Positions 36,232 through 44,960 are shown, counted from the first letter of the stretch. The stretch is 64,000 bases of DNA from CAYMWF01 sp964394085 [NCBI: uncultured Gemmatimonadota bacterium] (GCA_964394085.1 CAYMWF010000016.1:1-64000); one strand, 5' to 3'. Notes: generated by a model from the letters alone, not told the origin. Program-made: numbers and translations.

Positions 36232-37233
36232 ATGAGTAAGCGAAGGACAAAAGCGAATATTGTCGGTCTTGATATAGGTTCGAGATGTATCAAAGCTGTA
36301 GAACTCGACGATCAGGGCAGAATCCTCTGGGCTTCAATCCGTAATATAGAACCGCTTGTTTATCACAGGTCCGAGGTGATCAACAGAGGCGTTTTAGTAC
36401 CTGCCCTGACGGATCTCCTTTCGCGCAGGCAAAATCCCAAAATGAGGATAGCCGTGGCATTCCCATCGATGCATCTTCAAATGCGAATCACGCATATTGG
36501 GATAAACAGAAGTCAAGAAGACTGCACACCGACAGAAGTCGATTTGAAATATAACTTCCTGCTGGATAATGCGGAGGTCTTGGCTGCGGGAGAAATCCTT
36601 GGTTTCGATAATGATAGAGGATCCGCCAGGGTTTTGCAGACAGTGGTACGATCCGAAACTGTAGAAGAGCTGACGATCCTGATTAAAGATGCAGGATTTA
36701 ATCCTGAAGTTGTATCTTCCCCTGTGTTCACCCTTCCCGAAGTTTTTCCCGATCTCTTAGTAAAAAAATCTATTTCTATATTCCTTGATGCGGGTTTTGA
36801 GAGTACAAAACTTGTAATGTACAAAAACGGGGAGCCTTTCGGTCAAAGATATATGCGTATCGGACTCGCCGACCTGCATAATGCTGGAGATAGTTCTGAA
36901 ATCCTGAGAGAATCAGAACAAAAAATTGAAAATGCCAGCTCCGACGAACTTGATGATGTTTCGACCTGGCGTGACTATCTGGGAAGGATTATCGAAGGCG
37001 TTGAATCCGCACTGGATGATTTTGAAACTTCAATGACCGGCGTTTCAATTATGAGGGTTGGAGGGGGAGGGAGTCGAATTGAAGCTTTTATCAATGGTTT
37101 GACCGAGCATTTTTACGGAAGGTTTGAAGTTGCCACCGCCATACCGCGAACGAGGAAGGGTGATATGAATTCTGAAGTTCCCGGTGAGCTTTTATGTAAT
37201 GCAGCATCGCTGGCCGTGTGGGAGGGGGTCTGA
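36232..37233 (+). CDS. pilM: type IV pilus assembly ATPase-like protein PilM
   Basis: The 333-residue protein has the actin-like fold of PilM: IVGLDIGSRCIKAVEL at the N-terminus (phosphate 1), ISIFLDAGFESTKLVMY (phosphate 2) and IMRVGGGGSRIEAFINGL (adenosine loop). PilM is cytoplasmic and binds the PilN N-terminus, forming the inner-membrane platform. It is the first of five tightly packed genes (pilM-N-O-P-Q). A GGGGAG ribosome site precedes the ATG. In many genomes pilM follows a pilin or PilC gene; no pilin, PilB, PilT or PilC is found here. Confidence 0.9.
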   Translation: MSKRRTKANIVGLDIGSRCIKAVELDDQGRILWASIRNIEPLVYHRSEVINRGVLVPALTDLLSRRQNPKMRIAVAFPSMHLQMRITHIGINRSQEDCTPTEVDLKYNFLLDNAEVLAAGEILGFDNDRGSARVLQTVVRSETVEELTILIKDAGFNPEVVSSPVFTLPEVFPDLLVKKSISIFLDAGFESTKLVMYKNGEPFGQRYMRIGLADLHNAGDSSEILRESEQKIENASSDELDDVSTWRDYLGRIIEGVESALDDFETSMTGVSIMRVGGGGSRIEAFINGLTEHFYGRFEVATAIPRTRKGDMNSEVPGELLCNAASLAVWEGV

Positions 37234-37234
37234 A

Positions 37235-37804
37235 ATGAACCCGCCCGGGATCAGGATCAATTTCCTGGACAACTTATTACAGGATGCAAAACCTTCCAAG
37301 CAGCCTGCACTCCGTTATGGTCGCATGTATCTGCTTTCTTTTACGATCCTGATACTCGCTGTGTCGATAATTATTTCGGGTGTATTGACTTCCCTGAAGA
37401 GACTTGACGCCGTTCAAAATGAACTGGCTGAAAAAGAAGCCGAGATTATGCCTATTCTTGATTTTCTTGATACTCAACAAAAGGCGCAATTACGGATGGA
37501 AACGATCCTGGATCGATTGACGCTCTGGGAAGAGGATAAATACCTTTTACCCGCTCTCATGCAGACGCTGGCTCTCTCAGCACCTCGAGATATCGGTTTT
37601 GAGGAAATCAAGGTGGGAACAAGGAGCAGTACGCTTCTTTCAGGGAGCACCAGGAGCGTCTTCTCTGTTCTGGAATTGTTGGCGCGCCTGGAGCAGAATG
37701 AAAATATATATATGCCGAAATTAGAAACCATGTGGCATAAAACCAACAAAGTGTTTTTTGTGTTAAGTTTCAGAGCACAAGCAGTTTCGGATGGTCGTTC
37801 ATGA
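37235..37804 (+). CDS. pilN: type IV pilus assembly protein PilN-like
   Basis: The protein of about 189 residues begins MNPPGIRINFLDNLL, the cytoplasmic INFL motif that docks into PilM. One membrane helix (about 30-52, LLSFTILILAVSIIISGVL) and a periplasmic coiled coil (ELAEKEAEIMPILDFLDTQQ) plus alpha/beta domain follow. ATG 37235 is chosen over an upstream in-frame ATG (37184) because it follows the pilM stop by one base behind a GGAGGGGG ribosome site and gives the PilN motif. It overlaps pilO by 4 bases. PilN is recognised more by motif and position than by overall similarity. Confidence 0.83.
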   Translation: MNPPGIRINFLDNLLQDAKPSKQPALRYGRMYLLSFTILILAVSIIISGVLTSLKRLDAVQNELAEKEAEIMPILDFLDTQQKAQLRMETILDRLTLWEEDKYLLPALMQTLALSAPRDIGFEEIKVGTRSSTLLSGSTRSVFSVLELLARLEQNENIYMPKLETMWHKTNKVFFVLSFRAQAVSDGRS

Positions 37805-38319
37805 AACTGGTATTATATATACTGGTCAATATTGCACTGATTTCAGGGATCGTGGGAATTTATTATCACTTTATCCCTCAGATTATGGCAGAAAAAACCA
37901 CAGAATTGGAGAGAAGGCAGCGCGAATATATTGAAAAACTGGAAACTGCCAATACCGTTGAGGAAAAATTCGAGGAAGTGGCACAAGTTCGAAGGAAATA
38001 TGTTCTTGTGTCCCAAGCATTTCCTTCAACAAGTTCAGAAGTTTCAAATTATCTTCAGATCCAAGGAGAGAGATGCGGAGTCAGTATTATAAAAAACGAA
38101 CCAGTTTCCTCAGATAGCTTGGACACCCCCGGTACTATCGCTTTTAATGTTTCAATCCGATCGCGGTATCATGACTTTGCGGTCTTCTTGACAAACCTTG
38201 CGGACGGAGAAATTCCGGTTCAATGGTCTGATGTTTCACTTTCACGTATTGATGGCACTGACGGTAATACGGTTGCATGTAAAATGCGAATTACGTCATT
38301 CATTGAAGAAAGGCCTTAA
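37801..38319 (+). CDS. pilO: type IV pilus assembly protein PilO-like
   Basis: The 172-residue protein has one N-terminal membrane helix (about 2-22), a coiled coil (KTTELERRQREYIEKLETAN) and a periplasmic ferredoxin-like domain ending VACKMRITSFIEE. The phrase YHDFAVFLTNLADGEIPVQW resembles the PilO pattern where the domain packs against PilN. PilN and PilO form a heterodimer aligning the platform with the secretin. The ATG overlaps the PilN stop. Assignment rests on topology and gene order. Confidence 0.82.
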   Translation: MKLVLYILVNIALISGIVGIYYHFIPQIMAEKTTELERRQREYIEKLETANTVEEKFEEVAQVRRKYVLVSQAFPSTSSEVSNYLQIQGERCGVSIIKNEPVSSDSLDTPGTIAFNVSIRSRYHDFAVFLTNLADGEIPVQWSDVSLSRIDGTDGNTVACKMRITSFIEERP

Positions 38320-38320
38320 A

Positions 38321-38782
38321 TTGTCGACGAAATTTACAATTAGCTCTGTGATTCTAATACTTCTTGCGTGTTTTTCGTTCGCCGGGAGTGCAAGTCAACC
38401 GGAAACGGTCTATGAGATGTTGTCCAGTTCTTATTCGGACTCGCAGATCCGCAATATATGGGCGATTGATTCGGAAGAAAGTGGATCCGCTGAAACCAGT
38501 TTCGTTTATTCCGCACAACACTGTAGAGATCCTTTTGCAGAGCCGGAAGAAAAAATGGATTTGCTGAAGCTTCCGGAGCGGGGAGAGCAACTTATATTAA
38601 AGGGTATTCTCTCGACAGCTGAACGCAAACTCGCAATAGTTGCCGCCCCAACCGGTCGTACATATATACTGGGTGCAGGATTCGAGATTGCGGGAGGTTC
38701 TGTAGAATCCGTAACAGAACAATGTGTAATCCTGGTCAAAACAGGCGGAAGAAGGAGGTTGAGAATCTGTGCGGATTTTTAG
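38321..38782 (+). CDS. pilP: PilP-like pilus periplasmic protein
   Basis: The protein of about 153 residues has an N-terminal signal or anchor (SSVILILLACFSFAG). The pattern CRDPFAEPEEK follows, then LILKGILSTAERKLAIVAAPTGRTYILGAG, which matches the PilP core (DPF ... L.GI....  A.....G..Y.....). PilP links PilN/PilO to the secretin PilQ. TTG 38321 starts 1 base after the pilO stop and has GAAAGG at about 7 bases. ACFSFAG offers a possible lipobox (Cys near 16), as PilP is a lipoprotein in Proteobacteria. The last codons overlap the PilQ-like GTG start. Confidence 0.78.
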   Translation: MSTKFTISSVILILLACFSFAGSASQPETVYEMLSSSYSDSQIRNIWAIDSEESGSAETSFVYSAQHCRDPFAEPEEKMDLLKLPERGEQLILKGILSTAERKLAIVAAPTGRTYILGAGFEIAGGSVESVTEQCVILVKTGGRRRLRICADF

Positions 38783-39533
38783 TGGCCGGTTAATTTTTAT
38801 TTCGTTGTTTCTTCTGCCATCGGTAGTCTCAGGAGACGCCCGGTTGACCAAGGTTTCCCTGACATACTGGAATGGCGACAGTTTGGGTGCGGTGGTAGAG
38901 TTCACTGAACCGCCATCTCGTACCAGTTCGTTTCTTCTCACGGATCATGACAGGCTGGTTATTGATTTCCGAAACGCCGTGAATAACCTCAGCAGGAAAA
39001 AGATTGAAACCAAATCCGGAACTTTTTTGCGTTCCATTCGCTCCAGCCAGTTTACACCTCTGCCGAATCCCATCACCAGGCTCGTTTTCGACCTGGACAA
39101 CCCGGTCCGATACGATATTTCCAATACCGGTAAAGTTATCAATATTCTATTGTTTCAAAATCGGCGTCGGAATATCCCGAGCTATTCATCACCGCCGGCC
39201 AAAGTGGAAAAAATCGAAGAATCCACGCAGTCCACGTTTTCGAAGACGGAGGATATAGTAAAAGACTTGGCGGATTCAGAATCAAGGCAGGGAAGGATAG
39301 ATTTAAGTTTCAATGAAACCCGCCTTATTGATATTCTTAACGGTCTCGCCATGTTGGCCCAAAGCGAGGTGATTTACCGAGCCTGCAGACCAGATACTTT
39401 GCTGGTATCCGGTGAATTCAGAGCTGACCATTTGGGCGAAATCCTTGATAAGCTGCTCTCCTCGCGTGACCTTTCCTGGAGTTTTTCGGAAGACAGTATC
39501 CTCATTATTGCAGGACCCTCATGGTCCGAATAA
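38769..39533 (+). CDS. short PilQ-like protein: AMIN and secretin N-domain only
   Basis: The 254-residue protein has a signal peptide (about 1-22), an AMIN-like domain (residues 25-130, DHDRLVIDFRNAVNNLS and TRLVFDLDNPVRYD), a linker, and an STN/secretin N0-like domain (175-250, IDLSFNETRLIDILNGLAML, SGEFRADHLGEILDKLL). It stops there. PilQ would continue with N1 and the roughly 300-residue secretin pore domain, but the next gene, rsmD, starts inside the last codons. The stop is clean and no secretin-like frame continues. GTG 38769 overlaps pilP. It may be a separate subunit with the pore encoded elsewhere, or a truncated PilQ. Confidence 0.8.
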   Translation: MRIFSGRLIFISLFLLPSVVSGDARLTKVSLTYWNGDSLGAVVEFTEPPSRTSSFLLTDHDRLVIDFRNAVNNLSRKKIETKSGTFLRSIRSSQFTPLPNPITRLVFDLDNPVRYDISNTGKVINILLFQNRRRNIPSYSSPPAKVEKIEESTQSTFSKTEDIVKDLADSESRQGRIDLSFNETRLIDILNGLAMLAQSEVIYRACRPDTLLVSGEFRADHLGEILDKLLSSRDLSWSFSEDSILIIAGPSWSE

Positions 39534-40093
39534 TTGCCGGCACTGCCAAGGGCGTTCGTCTAAGGGTCGTTGGTAAAAAGGGATGCCGTCCAACACCTGA
39601 CAGGCTGAAGGAAGCACTCTTCAGTGTTCTGGGGGATAAGCTTGATGGGATTAAAGTTCTCGACCTGTTTGCGGGAACCGGTAGTCTCGGTCTTGAAACT
39701 CTGAGTAGAAACGCTGCATTCGCATGTTTCGTCGAAGACAACCACGAGCGGGTCAGTGAATTGAATGAGAAAGTAAAAACTTTGGGTTTTGAAAACAGAG
39801 CGGCTGTCATCGAAATGAATGCACTCAGAGCAGGTAAGCTGCTTGCAAGGAAATTTAGTCCGTTCGATTTGATTTTCGCCGATCCACCATATCACTGGCT
39901 GGAAGCGCATCAAGAAGATTTATTTAATCTGATAGGGAACCAAGATCTGCTAACGAAGAATGGAACCGGCATCTTCGTTCTGGAATCATCGGGAGATACC
40001 GAGATTCAAGAACCCCTGGGTCAGGGATGGAAAATTGAAAAGCGAATCAAGATCGCCACAAGTAAAGTAACTGTAATGTTGTGGGAGAGCTGA
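39521..40093 (+). CDS. rsmD: 16S rRNA (guanine966-N2)-methyltransferase
   Basis: The 190-residue enzyme starts MVRIIAGTAKGVRLRV and shows RPTPDRLKEALFSVLG, motif I LDLFAGTGSLGLE and the catalytic FADPPYH (DPPY type). It methylates G966 of 16S rRNA in the 30S subunit using SAM. ATG 39521 overlaps the PilQ-like stop by 13 bases, with AGGA upstream. It is followed at a distance by coaD, a neighbour of rsmD in many bacteria, here separated by one flippase-like gene. Confidence 0.94.
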   Translation: MVRIIAGTAKGVRLRVVGKKGCRPTPDRLKEALFSVLGDKLDGIKVLDLFAGTGSLGLETLSRNAAFACFVEDNHERVSELNEKVKTLGFENRAAVIEMNALRAGKLLARKFSPFDLIFADPPYHWLEAHQEDLFNLIGNQDLLTKNGTGIFVLESSGDTEIQEPLGQGWKIEKRIKIATSKVTVMLWES

Positions 40094-40100
40094 AAATAAG

Positions 40101-41126
40101 ATGATTGATCCGATAATTTATATCCTCAAAATAATATTGATATTTGAAATCGCAGGGTACTTCCTGTATCGGGCGCTGGGAACTGTAGCCAAGGAAGAGC
40201 TACTCGACTCACTGGTTTCCGCAGACCTTTTATACACCATTCCAGCCGGGATACTGCTTCTTTTATCATGTCTGTTAAGGGCATATAGATGGAAGATTCT
40301 TCTTATGCCGATCAAGAAAATAAAGGCATCGACGCTTTTCATTGCCATAATGATCGGGTTCACGATAAACAACCTGATGCCTGCACGTATTGGAGAACTG
40401 GCCCGACTGTTTATCGTTGAATATAAAAGCGGTGTGAGCAAAACCACCACGCTGGCAACGATTGTTGTAGAAAGGCTTTTCGACGGCATGAGTATCATCC
40501 TGTTTGTCGCAGCCGCCATCTTACTGCTTCCCGATTGCCCGGTTCATATCAGGACGGCGGGATATCTCGGCGCAGCATTTTTTTTCGGCCTGTTTTTTTT
40601 CATGGTGTTATTAAAGAGCAAACCCGAACCCGTTAAGAGAATCACTCAGAAATTCGGACGCATGATTCCGGGTGGGAAAGGTGCTGCACTCGAACGGATC
40701 GTCGCTTCGTTTATAAAGGGATTGGGGTTTCTCGATAATCCAAGGCAAATAGCAGGTGTATTTGCATATTCCCTTATTATTTGGATTACAGCTATCGGGG
40801 GTTTCTATGTAATGGGTTTTGCATATCCAGACCTGCAGATTTCGATCCTGGAATCTATTTTCATTCTCGGAGCAGTCGGCATCGCTGTCATGGTTCCTGT
40901 TCCCGGTTTCATCGGTGTATTTCATGAATTCGTCAAAGAAACAGTACTGTTTTTCGCACCTGGGAAAAATGCGGATGCAGCTGCGTATGCCGTTGTTATG
41001 CATGCAGTCAATTATATTTCGATTACTGCAGTTGGGCTTTTATTGATCTGGAAAGAAGGTTTGTCTCTTTCATTTATCCGAAAAAAGAGCACCGAAAGTA
41101 ACGAAAAAAAAACAAGGAGTGAGTAA
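40101..41126 (+). CDS. lysylphosphatidylglycerol-synthase-type flippase-like membrane protein (UPF0104)
   Basis: The 341-residue protein has about eight hydrophobic helices. The family signature NNLMPARIGELARLF (near residue 92) is visible, along with TLATIVVERLFDGM and GFIGVFHEFVKETVLFF. These belong to the aminoacyl-phosphatidylglycerol synthase transmembrane family, whose soluble synthase domain is missing here. Stand-alone versions are widespread and mostly uncharacterised, suspected to flip lipids. It ends in a charged KKSTESNEKKTRSE tail immediately before coaD; the stop TAA adjoins the coaD ATG. Confidence 0.82.
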   Translation: MIDPIIYILKIILIFEIAGYFLYRALGTVAKEELLDSLVSADLLYTIPAGILLLLSCLLRAYRWKILLMPIKKIKASTLFIAIMIGFTINNLMPARIGELARLFIVEYKSGVSKTTTLATIVVERLFDGMSIILFVAAAILLLPDCPVHIRTAGYLGAAFFFGLFFFMVLLKSKPEPVKRITQKFGRMIPGGKGAALERIVASFIKGLGFLDNPRQIAGVFAYSLIIWITAIGGFYVMGFAYPDLQISILESIFILGAVGIAVMVPVPGFIGVFHEFVKETVLFFAPGKNADAAAYAVVMHAVNYISITAVGLLLIWKEGLSLSFIRKKSTESNEKKTRSE

Positions 41127-41624
41127 ATGGCAACAGGTGTTTACCCGGGTACTTTTGATCCTGTGACCTTTGGTCATCTTGAGATTGTGGAGAGATCGCT
41201 TCAGTTCTTGGACAAACTGGTCATCGGCGTCAGCACGCAAATAGAGAAAAATCCGATGTTTTCAATAGAAGAGAGAGTTGCCCTGCTGGAATCTGTTTTG
41301 AAGGGATACGAGGAGCGCGTGCACATTGAGGTTTTCGGAAACCTCCTGGTGGAGTTCGCCCAGGACAAGAAGGCTGACGTTGTTGTAAGGGGACTCCGGG
41401 TCATTTCGGATTTCGAGTACGAATTTCAGATGGCGCTTATCAACCGACGGATGGCACCAAAAGTTGAAACAGTGTTCTTGATGCCCAACGAGCAGCATAT
41501 TTATCTAAGTTCAACCTTGGTTAAAGAGATTGCATCCTATGGGGGAGATATTTCACCATTCGTGCCAGAAGAAGTTAAACTTGCTGTAACCCGGAAGATT
41601 TCAGGTAAGAAAGAGGTCTCCTGA
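41127..41624 (+). CDS. coaD: phosphopantetheine adenylyltransferase
   Basis: The 165-residue enzyme has the nucleotidyltransferase motif GTFDPVTFGHLEI (T/HxGH), the substrate loop VRGLRVISDFEYE and the ISSTxVR-like LSSTLVKEI. It makes dephospho-CoA from 4'-phosphopantetheine and ATP, the penultimate CoA step. AAGGAG precedes the ATG and overlaps the upstream gene's end. All motifs and length match E. coli CoaD (159). The gene is convergent with the HTH gene, with 54 bases between and no obvious terminator. Confidence 0.96.
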   Translation: MATGVYPGTFDPVTFGHLEIVERSLQFLDKLVIGVSTQIEKNPMFSIEERVALLESVLKGYEERVHIEVFGNLLVEFAQDKKADVVVRGLRVISDFEYEFQMALINRRMAPKVETVFLMPNEQHIYLSSTLVKEIASYGGDISPFVPEEVKLAVTRKISGKKEVS

Positions 41625-41678
41625 AATGAAAATACAGAATTCTATCTAATATGCATCTGAATCAAAGAAATCATGCGA

Positions 41679-42152
41679 TCAAATATCTTTATCTTCTTCA
41701 TCCTCTTCTGATTTGAAGAGCGCATCCAGGGGGTTATCTTTTTGTTGCCTGGCAGGATCTTTCAAAATTTCTTCGAGTTCGGCGAACTTCTTTTTCTTCT
41801 GAATCGTAAATGAATCGGAAGTCAACATCTTCTCATGCTTGCGTACTTTTTCTTCTTTGTGTTTCTGCACCTTTCGGGTTTCTTCTTCTGCGGATATGTC
41901 TGATTCAGCTTCGATCAAGGGAATAAAATTCTTTAAATCCTTGATATATATCCTGTCGCCGAATGGAGTCGCAACCCGGCCGACTATACCGAATTTATCC
42001 ATCCTGTTGCACAAATGGATCACCTTTTCTTTCTGAATACCCACAAAATCGGACAACTCATCTATTCCCGGCTCCCGGCCTTCGCGGTGCTTGAATACTT
42101 TGATTACCCCGACAACTCCAAGACACTGTTCAAAAATTGTATCTTCTTTCAT
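41679..42152 (-). CDS. hypothetical protein with winged-helix-like N-terminus and charged tail
   Basis: The protein of about 157 residues is not a family I recognise. The first 75 residues look like a winged helix (DELSDFVGIQKEKVIHLCNR, then a wing-like RVATPFGDRIYIKD), where the HTH would read a short repeat of helices. Residues 90-157 are highly charged and probably coiled (AEEETRKVQKHKEEK, KKKFAELEEILKD) ending DEEDKDI. I place the start at ATG 42152 because a strong GGGAGGAG lies just upstream; an in-frame ATG at 42347 lacks one. The region upstream to 42347 shows no conserved sequence. It could be a transcription regulator or scaffold; no function is assigned. Confidence 0.6.
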   Translation of the reverse strand: MKEDTIFEQCLGVVGVIKVFKHREGREPGIDELSDFVGIQKEKVIHLCNRMDKFGIVGRVATPFGDRIYIKDLKNFIPLIEAESDISAEEETRKVQKHKEEKVRKHEKMLTSDSFTIQKKKKFAELEEILKDPARQQKDNPLDALFKSEEDEEDKDI

Positions 42153-42389
42153 ACATCTCCTCCCGGATGAAACAAGACTACAAGATTCGTTGTCAAACTG
42201 CAAGTCTGCAGTATTTCGTTGAGGATGGAAGCTCCAGACGCGTTGAATTGCGGAAAACCAGTTAGTAGAGAAGCGAGAGCATTGTAACCTTGTTTCCAGA
42301 TCAATCGGTTCGACATCTTGACAAACCTGCAATATTATGCTAACCATAATTCACAATATGGCAGCGAATAGCGCAATAATCTGCCGTCC

Positions 42390-42423
42390 ACCCGGCAACT
42401 CTCAACCTGCCGGGTTTAATTTT
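42390..42423 (+). terminator. terminator-like hairpin just before the sulfatase-like gene
   Basis: ACCCGGCA (42390-42397) and TGCCGGGT (42408-42415) form a perfect 8-base stem with a 10-base loop. TTAATTTT follows on the + strand. It lies only 10 bases before the ATG of the next gene. It either ends a + strand transcript from upstream or acts as a leader attenuator. Confidence 0.6.
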
Positions 42424-42433
42424 ACGGTGCCCC

Positions 42434-43840
42434 ATGAGTGTCCCATTGACCCGAGTGCTAATTTCCTTCGTTCTGTTGTTTTTCTTCCTCCTCTGTTTTA
42501 CCGGCTGCAGTAGGGAACCACCTGTCAATATCATCTTACTCGCCATAGATACACTACGGTGGGATCGTGTCGGGATAATCAGGGAATACGGATATTCGTT
42601 GACTCCTGAGATCGACAAATTTACGCATGAATGTGTTAAGTTTGAGAGTGTTACCAGCACATCACCGTGGACTCTCCCTTCTTTCGGGTCGATCCTTACA
42701 GGGGTTTATCCCGAAATACACGGCGCTTCAGGCTCCTTTACCGGGAACTTCGGGAGTATCCAGCGTGGGCTCCCCACGCTTCCGGAGCTTCTGAGTGAAC
42801 ATGGATATAAAACCTGCGCAATCGTGAACGGACCTTTCCTTTCACCAATTTTCGGCTTTGCCCGGGGTTTTGAAGTCTATGATTTTTTCGAAGGAAATAA
42901 CTACAACATGCGTAAAGCCGAAGAGGTCGTAGGGAAGGGGATGTCCTGGATTTCATCGGAAATTCTAGTTTCAGAACCTTCCCGTCCCTTTTTCCTGTTC
43001 CTTCATTTCTTTGATCCGCACCTCAATTATGACCCGCCGGAAGACTTTATGCTTGAAACATCCAGATTATATGGGGGCGACCTGAGGATGCCGTTCGATC
43101 GTCTTGGCGATATAAGAACAGGGGGTCTGAAAGTCGATGAGGCAGATAAAGGCTTCATCAGAAGCCTTTACGACGGCGAAGTCGGATATGTCGATTATCA
43201 GATCGGAAGTTTTATTGAATTTTTAGAGGAGAATGGGGTTATTGAGAATTGTCTGATCATAATCACCTCTGACCACGGCGAAGAGTTTTGGGAGCATGGC
43301 GGTTTTGAGCATGGCCACACTTTATTTGAAGAGCTGGTGCATGTACCGCTTTTAATGAAATTCCCCGGCGGCCGGTATGGTGGGGAAACAGTGGCAGAAC
43401 CGGTCAGTCTGGTGGATATATTCCCGACGGTTCTGGAAGTTGCCGGCTGCGAAAGTGTGAAGCTTTCTCAGGGACGTAGTTTGTCTCCTCTTATCATCGG
43501 GTCTTTATCAGGGGAAAGGCCGGTCTTCTCGGGCTCAACACTTTATAAGGACGGCAGAAGATCTATTAGATTAGGTTCTATGAAATACATATCTTCTGCT
43601 ATTGGTACGGAAAAGACGCTTTTCGACCTGGAGACGGATCCCCGCGAGCTTCTTGATCTTTCCCAGGACCAGCCGGAGCTGATTAAAAGGTTCGAATCGG
43701 AATTGAATCATTTCGATTCACTGAGCAATCAATTAGTTTCAGAAAGAACGGGGATGTCTTCGGACAGAAGCGTCCGGGATTCTGTTCATGTCGAGGGCGA
43801 ACTCCTTGAATCCCTGAGAAGCCTCGGCTATGTTCAATGA
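42434..43840 (+). CDS. sulfatase/phosphatase-superfamily lipoprotein (alkaline phosphatase fold)
   Basis: The 468-residue protein has a lipoprotein signal (LLCFTGCS, Cys near 26). The core shows IILLAIDTLRWDR (first metal Asp), TSPWTLPSFGSILTGVYPEIHG, LFLHFFDPHLNYDPP and the metal site ITSDHGEEFWEHGGFEHGHT. The position that is the formylglycine Cys or Ser in true sulfatases (C-x-P-S-R) is Thr (TLPSF), and Arg is replaced by Phe. It may therefore use Thr as nucleophile, as phosphoethanolamine or glycerophosphate transferases do, or be a different hydrolase. Periplasm or outer-membrane location is inferred. No sulfatase-maturation gene is nearby. Confidence 0.8.
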   Translation: MSVPLTRVLISFVLLFFFLLCFTGCSREPPVNIILLAIDTLRWDRVGIIREYGYSLTPEIDKFTHECVKFESVTSTSPWTLPSFGSILTGVYPEIHGASGSFTGNFGSIQRGLPTLPELLSEHGYKTCAIVNGPFLSPIFGFARGFEVYDFFEGNNYNMRKAEEVVGKGMSWISSEILVSEPSRPFFLFLHFFDPHLNYDPPEDFMLETSRLYGGDLRMPFDRLGDIRTGGLKVDEADKGFIRSLYDGEVGYVDYQIGSFIEFLEENGVIENCLIIITSDHGEEFWEHGGFEHGHTLFEELVHVPLLMKFPGGRYGGETVAEPVSLVDIFPTVLEVAGCESVKLSQGRSLSPLIIGSLSGERPVFSGSTLYKDGRRSIRLGSMKYISSAIGTEKTLFDLETDPRELLDLSQDQPELIKRFESELNHFDSLSNQLVSERTGMSSDRSVRDSVHVEGELLESLRSLGYVQ

Positions 43841-43964
43841 AACTGACATTCGGTTGGATTATGATCGTTGTCTCGGATGCTTGAGTTAGAAGCTCAGTAT
43901 CCATAAAATGCATGCCTTTTCGAGGTTGCCAAAGGTAACCTGCTCCAACCCAGAGAGAACTGAA

Positions 43965-44960
43965 TTGAGGAAATTTGTAGATCGTGTCACGATTGAAGTA
44001 ATGTCGGGAAATGGCGGCGATGGATGTGTAAGCTTCCGGCGTGAAAAATATATCCCGAAGGGTGGCCCTGACGGTGGAGCGGGGGGGAATGGTGGGTCTG
44101 TAATGCTGCGAGGCTCCGAATCCCTTCATACTCTGCTGGATTTCAGGTATTTCCGCGTTTTTCATGCCGGAAAGGGGGGGGCAGGCTCTGGAAATAGACG
44201 AACAGGCAAGAATGGAGACGACCGGATAATCAAACTACCGGCCGGGACTGTTGTGATGGATGCAGCTACCGGCGTTATCATCGGTGAACTCCTGAGGGAG
44301 GGGGATGAACTTTTAGTTGTTCGAGGTGGTCGGGGGGGGAAGGGAAACGCTTCTTTCGCAACTTCTACGAACAGAGCACCCAGGAAAGCTCAGCGCGGTC
44401 AACCGGGTGCCTACCGTAAGCTGCTGCTGGAGTTGAAGCTGATAGCGGATGTTGGGATTGTCGGTTTGCCAAATGCAGGGAAATCCACGCTGCTTGCATG
44501 CATCAGCGAAGCAAAACCTAAAATTGCGTCGTACCCGTTCACGACGCTTACTCCTAATCTTGGAACCGTAAACACCAGCGATTTTAGCAGTTTTACAGTT
44601 ACCGATATACCCGGACTTATTGAAGGTGCGCATGAGGGCAGAGGGCTGGGACATACATTCTTAAGACATATTGAGCGAACAGGGTTCCTGCTTTTCCTGG
44701 TTGATTTGACAGCAAACAATCCCATCGAGGATTATCGCACAATTCTCAGGGAGCTGGAATTGTATCATCCAGCTTTATTGAAGAAAGGTCGAGTCCTGGC
44801 ATTTAACAAAATCGATATAGCAACCCATGACAGGAATGTTCTAAAAACACTTGCAGGTGAAGTGGATGATAGAAGTTTCGTCATCTCTGCTATCAGGGGA
44901 GATGGAGTACAAGAATTGTTGGAATATATTGCCGGGCGGATTAATAAAGAGGAGGAATGA
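43965..44960 (+). CDS. obgE: GTPase Obg (ribosome assembly, stress)
   Basis: The protein of about 331 residues starts at TTG 43965 (LRKFVDRVTIEV), as in Obg (normal MKFVDEV). It has the Obg N-terminal glycine-rich domain (GNGGDGCVSFRREKYIPKG, GGAGGNGG). The GTPase domain has G1 GLPNAGKST, G3 DIPGL, G4 NKID and G5 SAI. Obg binds the large subunit during assembly. An upstream in-frame ATG at 43908 adds an unconserved tail and has no clear ribosome site. The length lacks the long C-terminal extension of some Obg proteins. Confidence 0.95.
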   Translation: MRKFVDRVTIEVMSGNGGDGCVSFRREKYIPKGGPDGGAGGNGGSVMLRGSESLHTLLDFRYFRVFHAGKGGAGSGNRRTGKNGDDRIIKLPAGTVVMDAATGVIIGELLREGDELLVVRGGRGGKGNASFATSTNRAPRKAQRGQPGAYRKLLLELKLIADVGIVGLPNAGKSTLLACISEAKPKIASYPFTTLTPNLGTVNTSDFSSFTVTDIPGLIEGAHEGRGLGHTFLRHIERTGFLLFLVDLTANNPIEDYRTILRELELYHPALLKKGRVLAFNKIDIATHDRNVLKTLAGEVDDRSFVISAIRGDGVQELLEYIAGRINKEEE

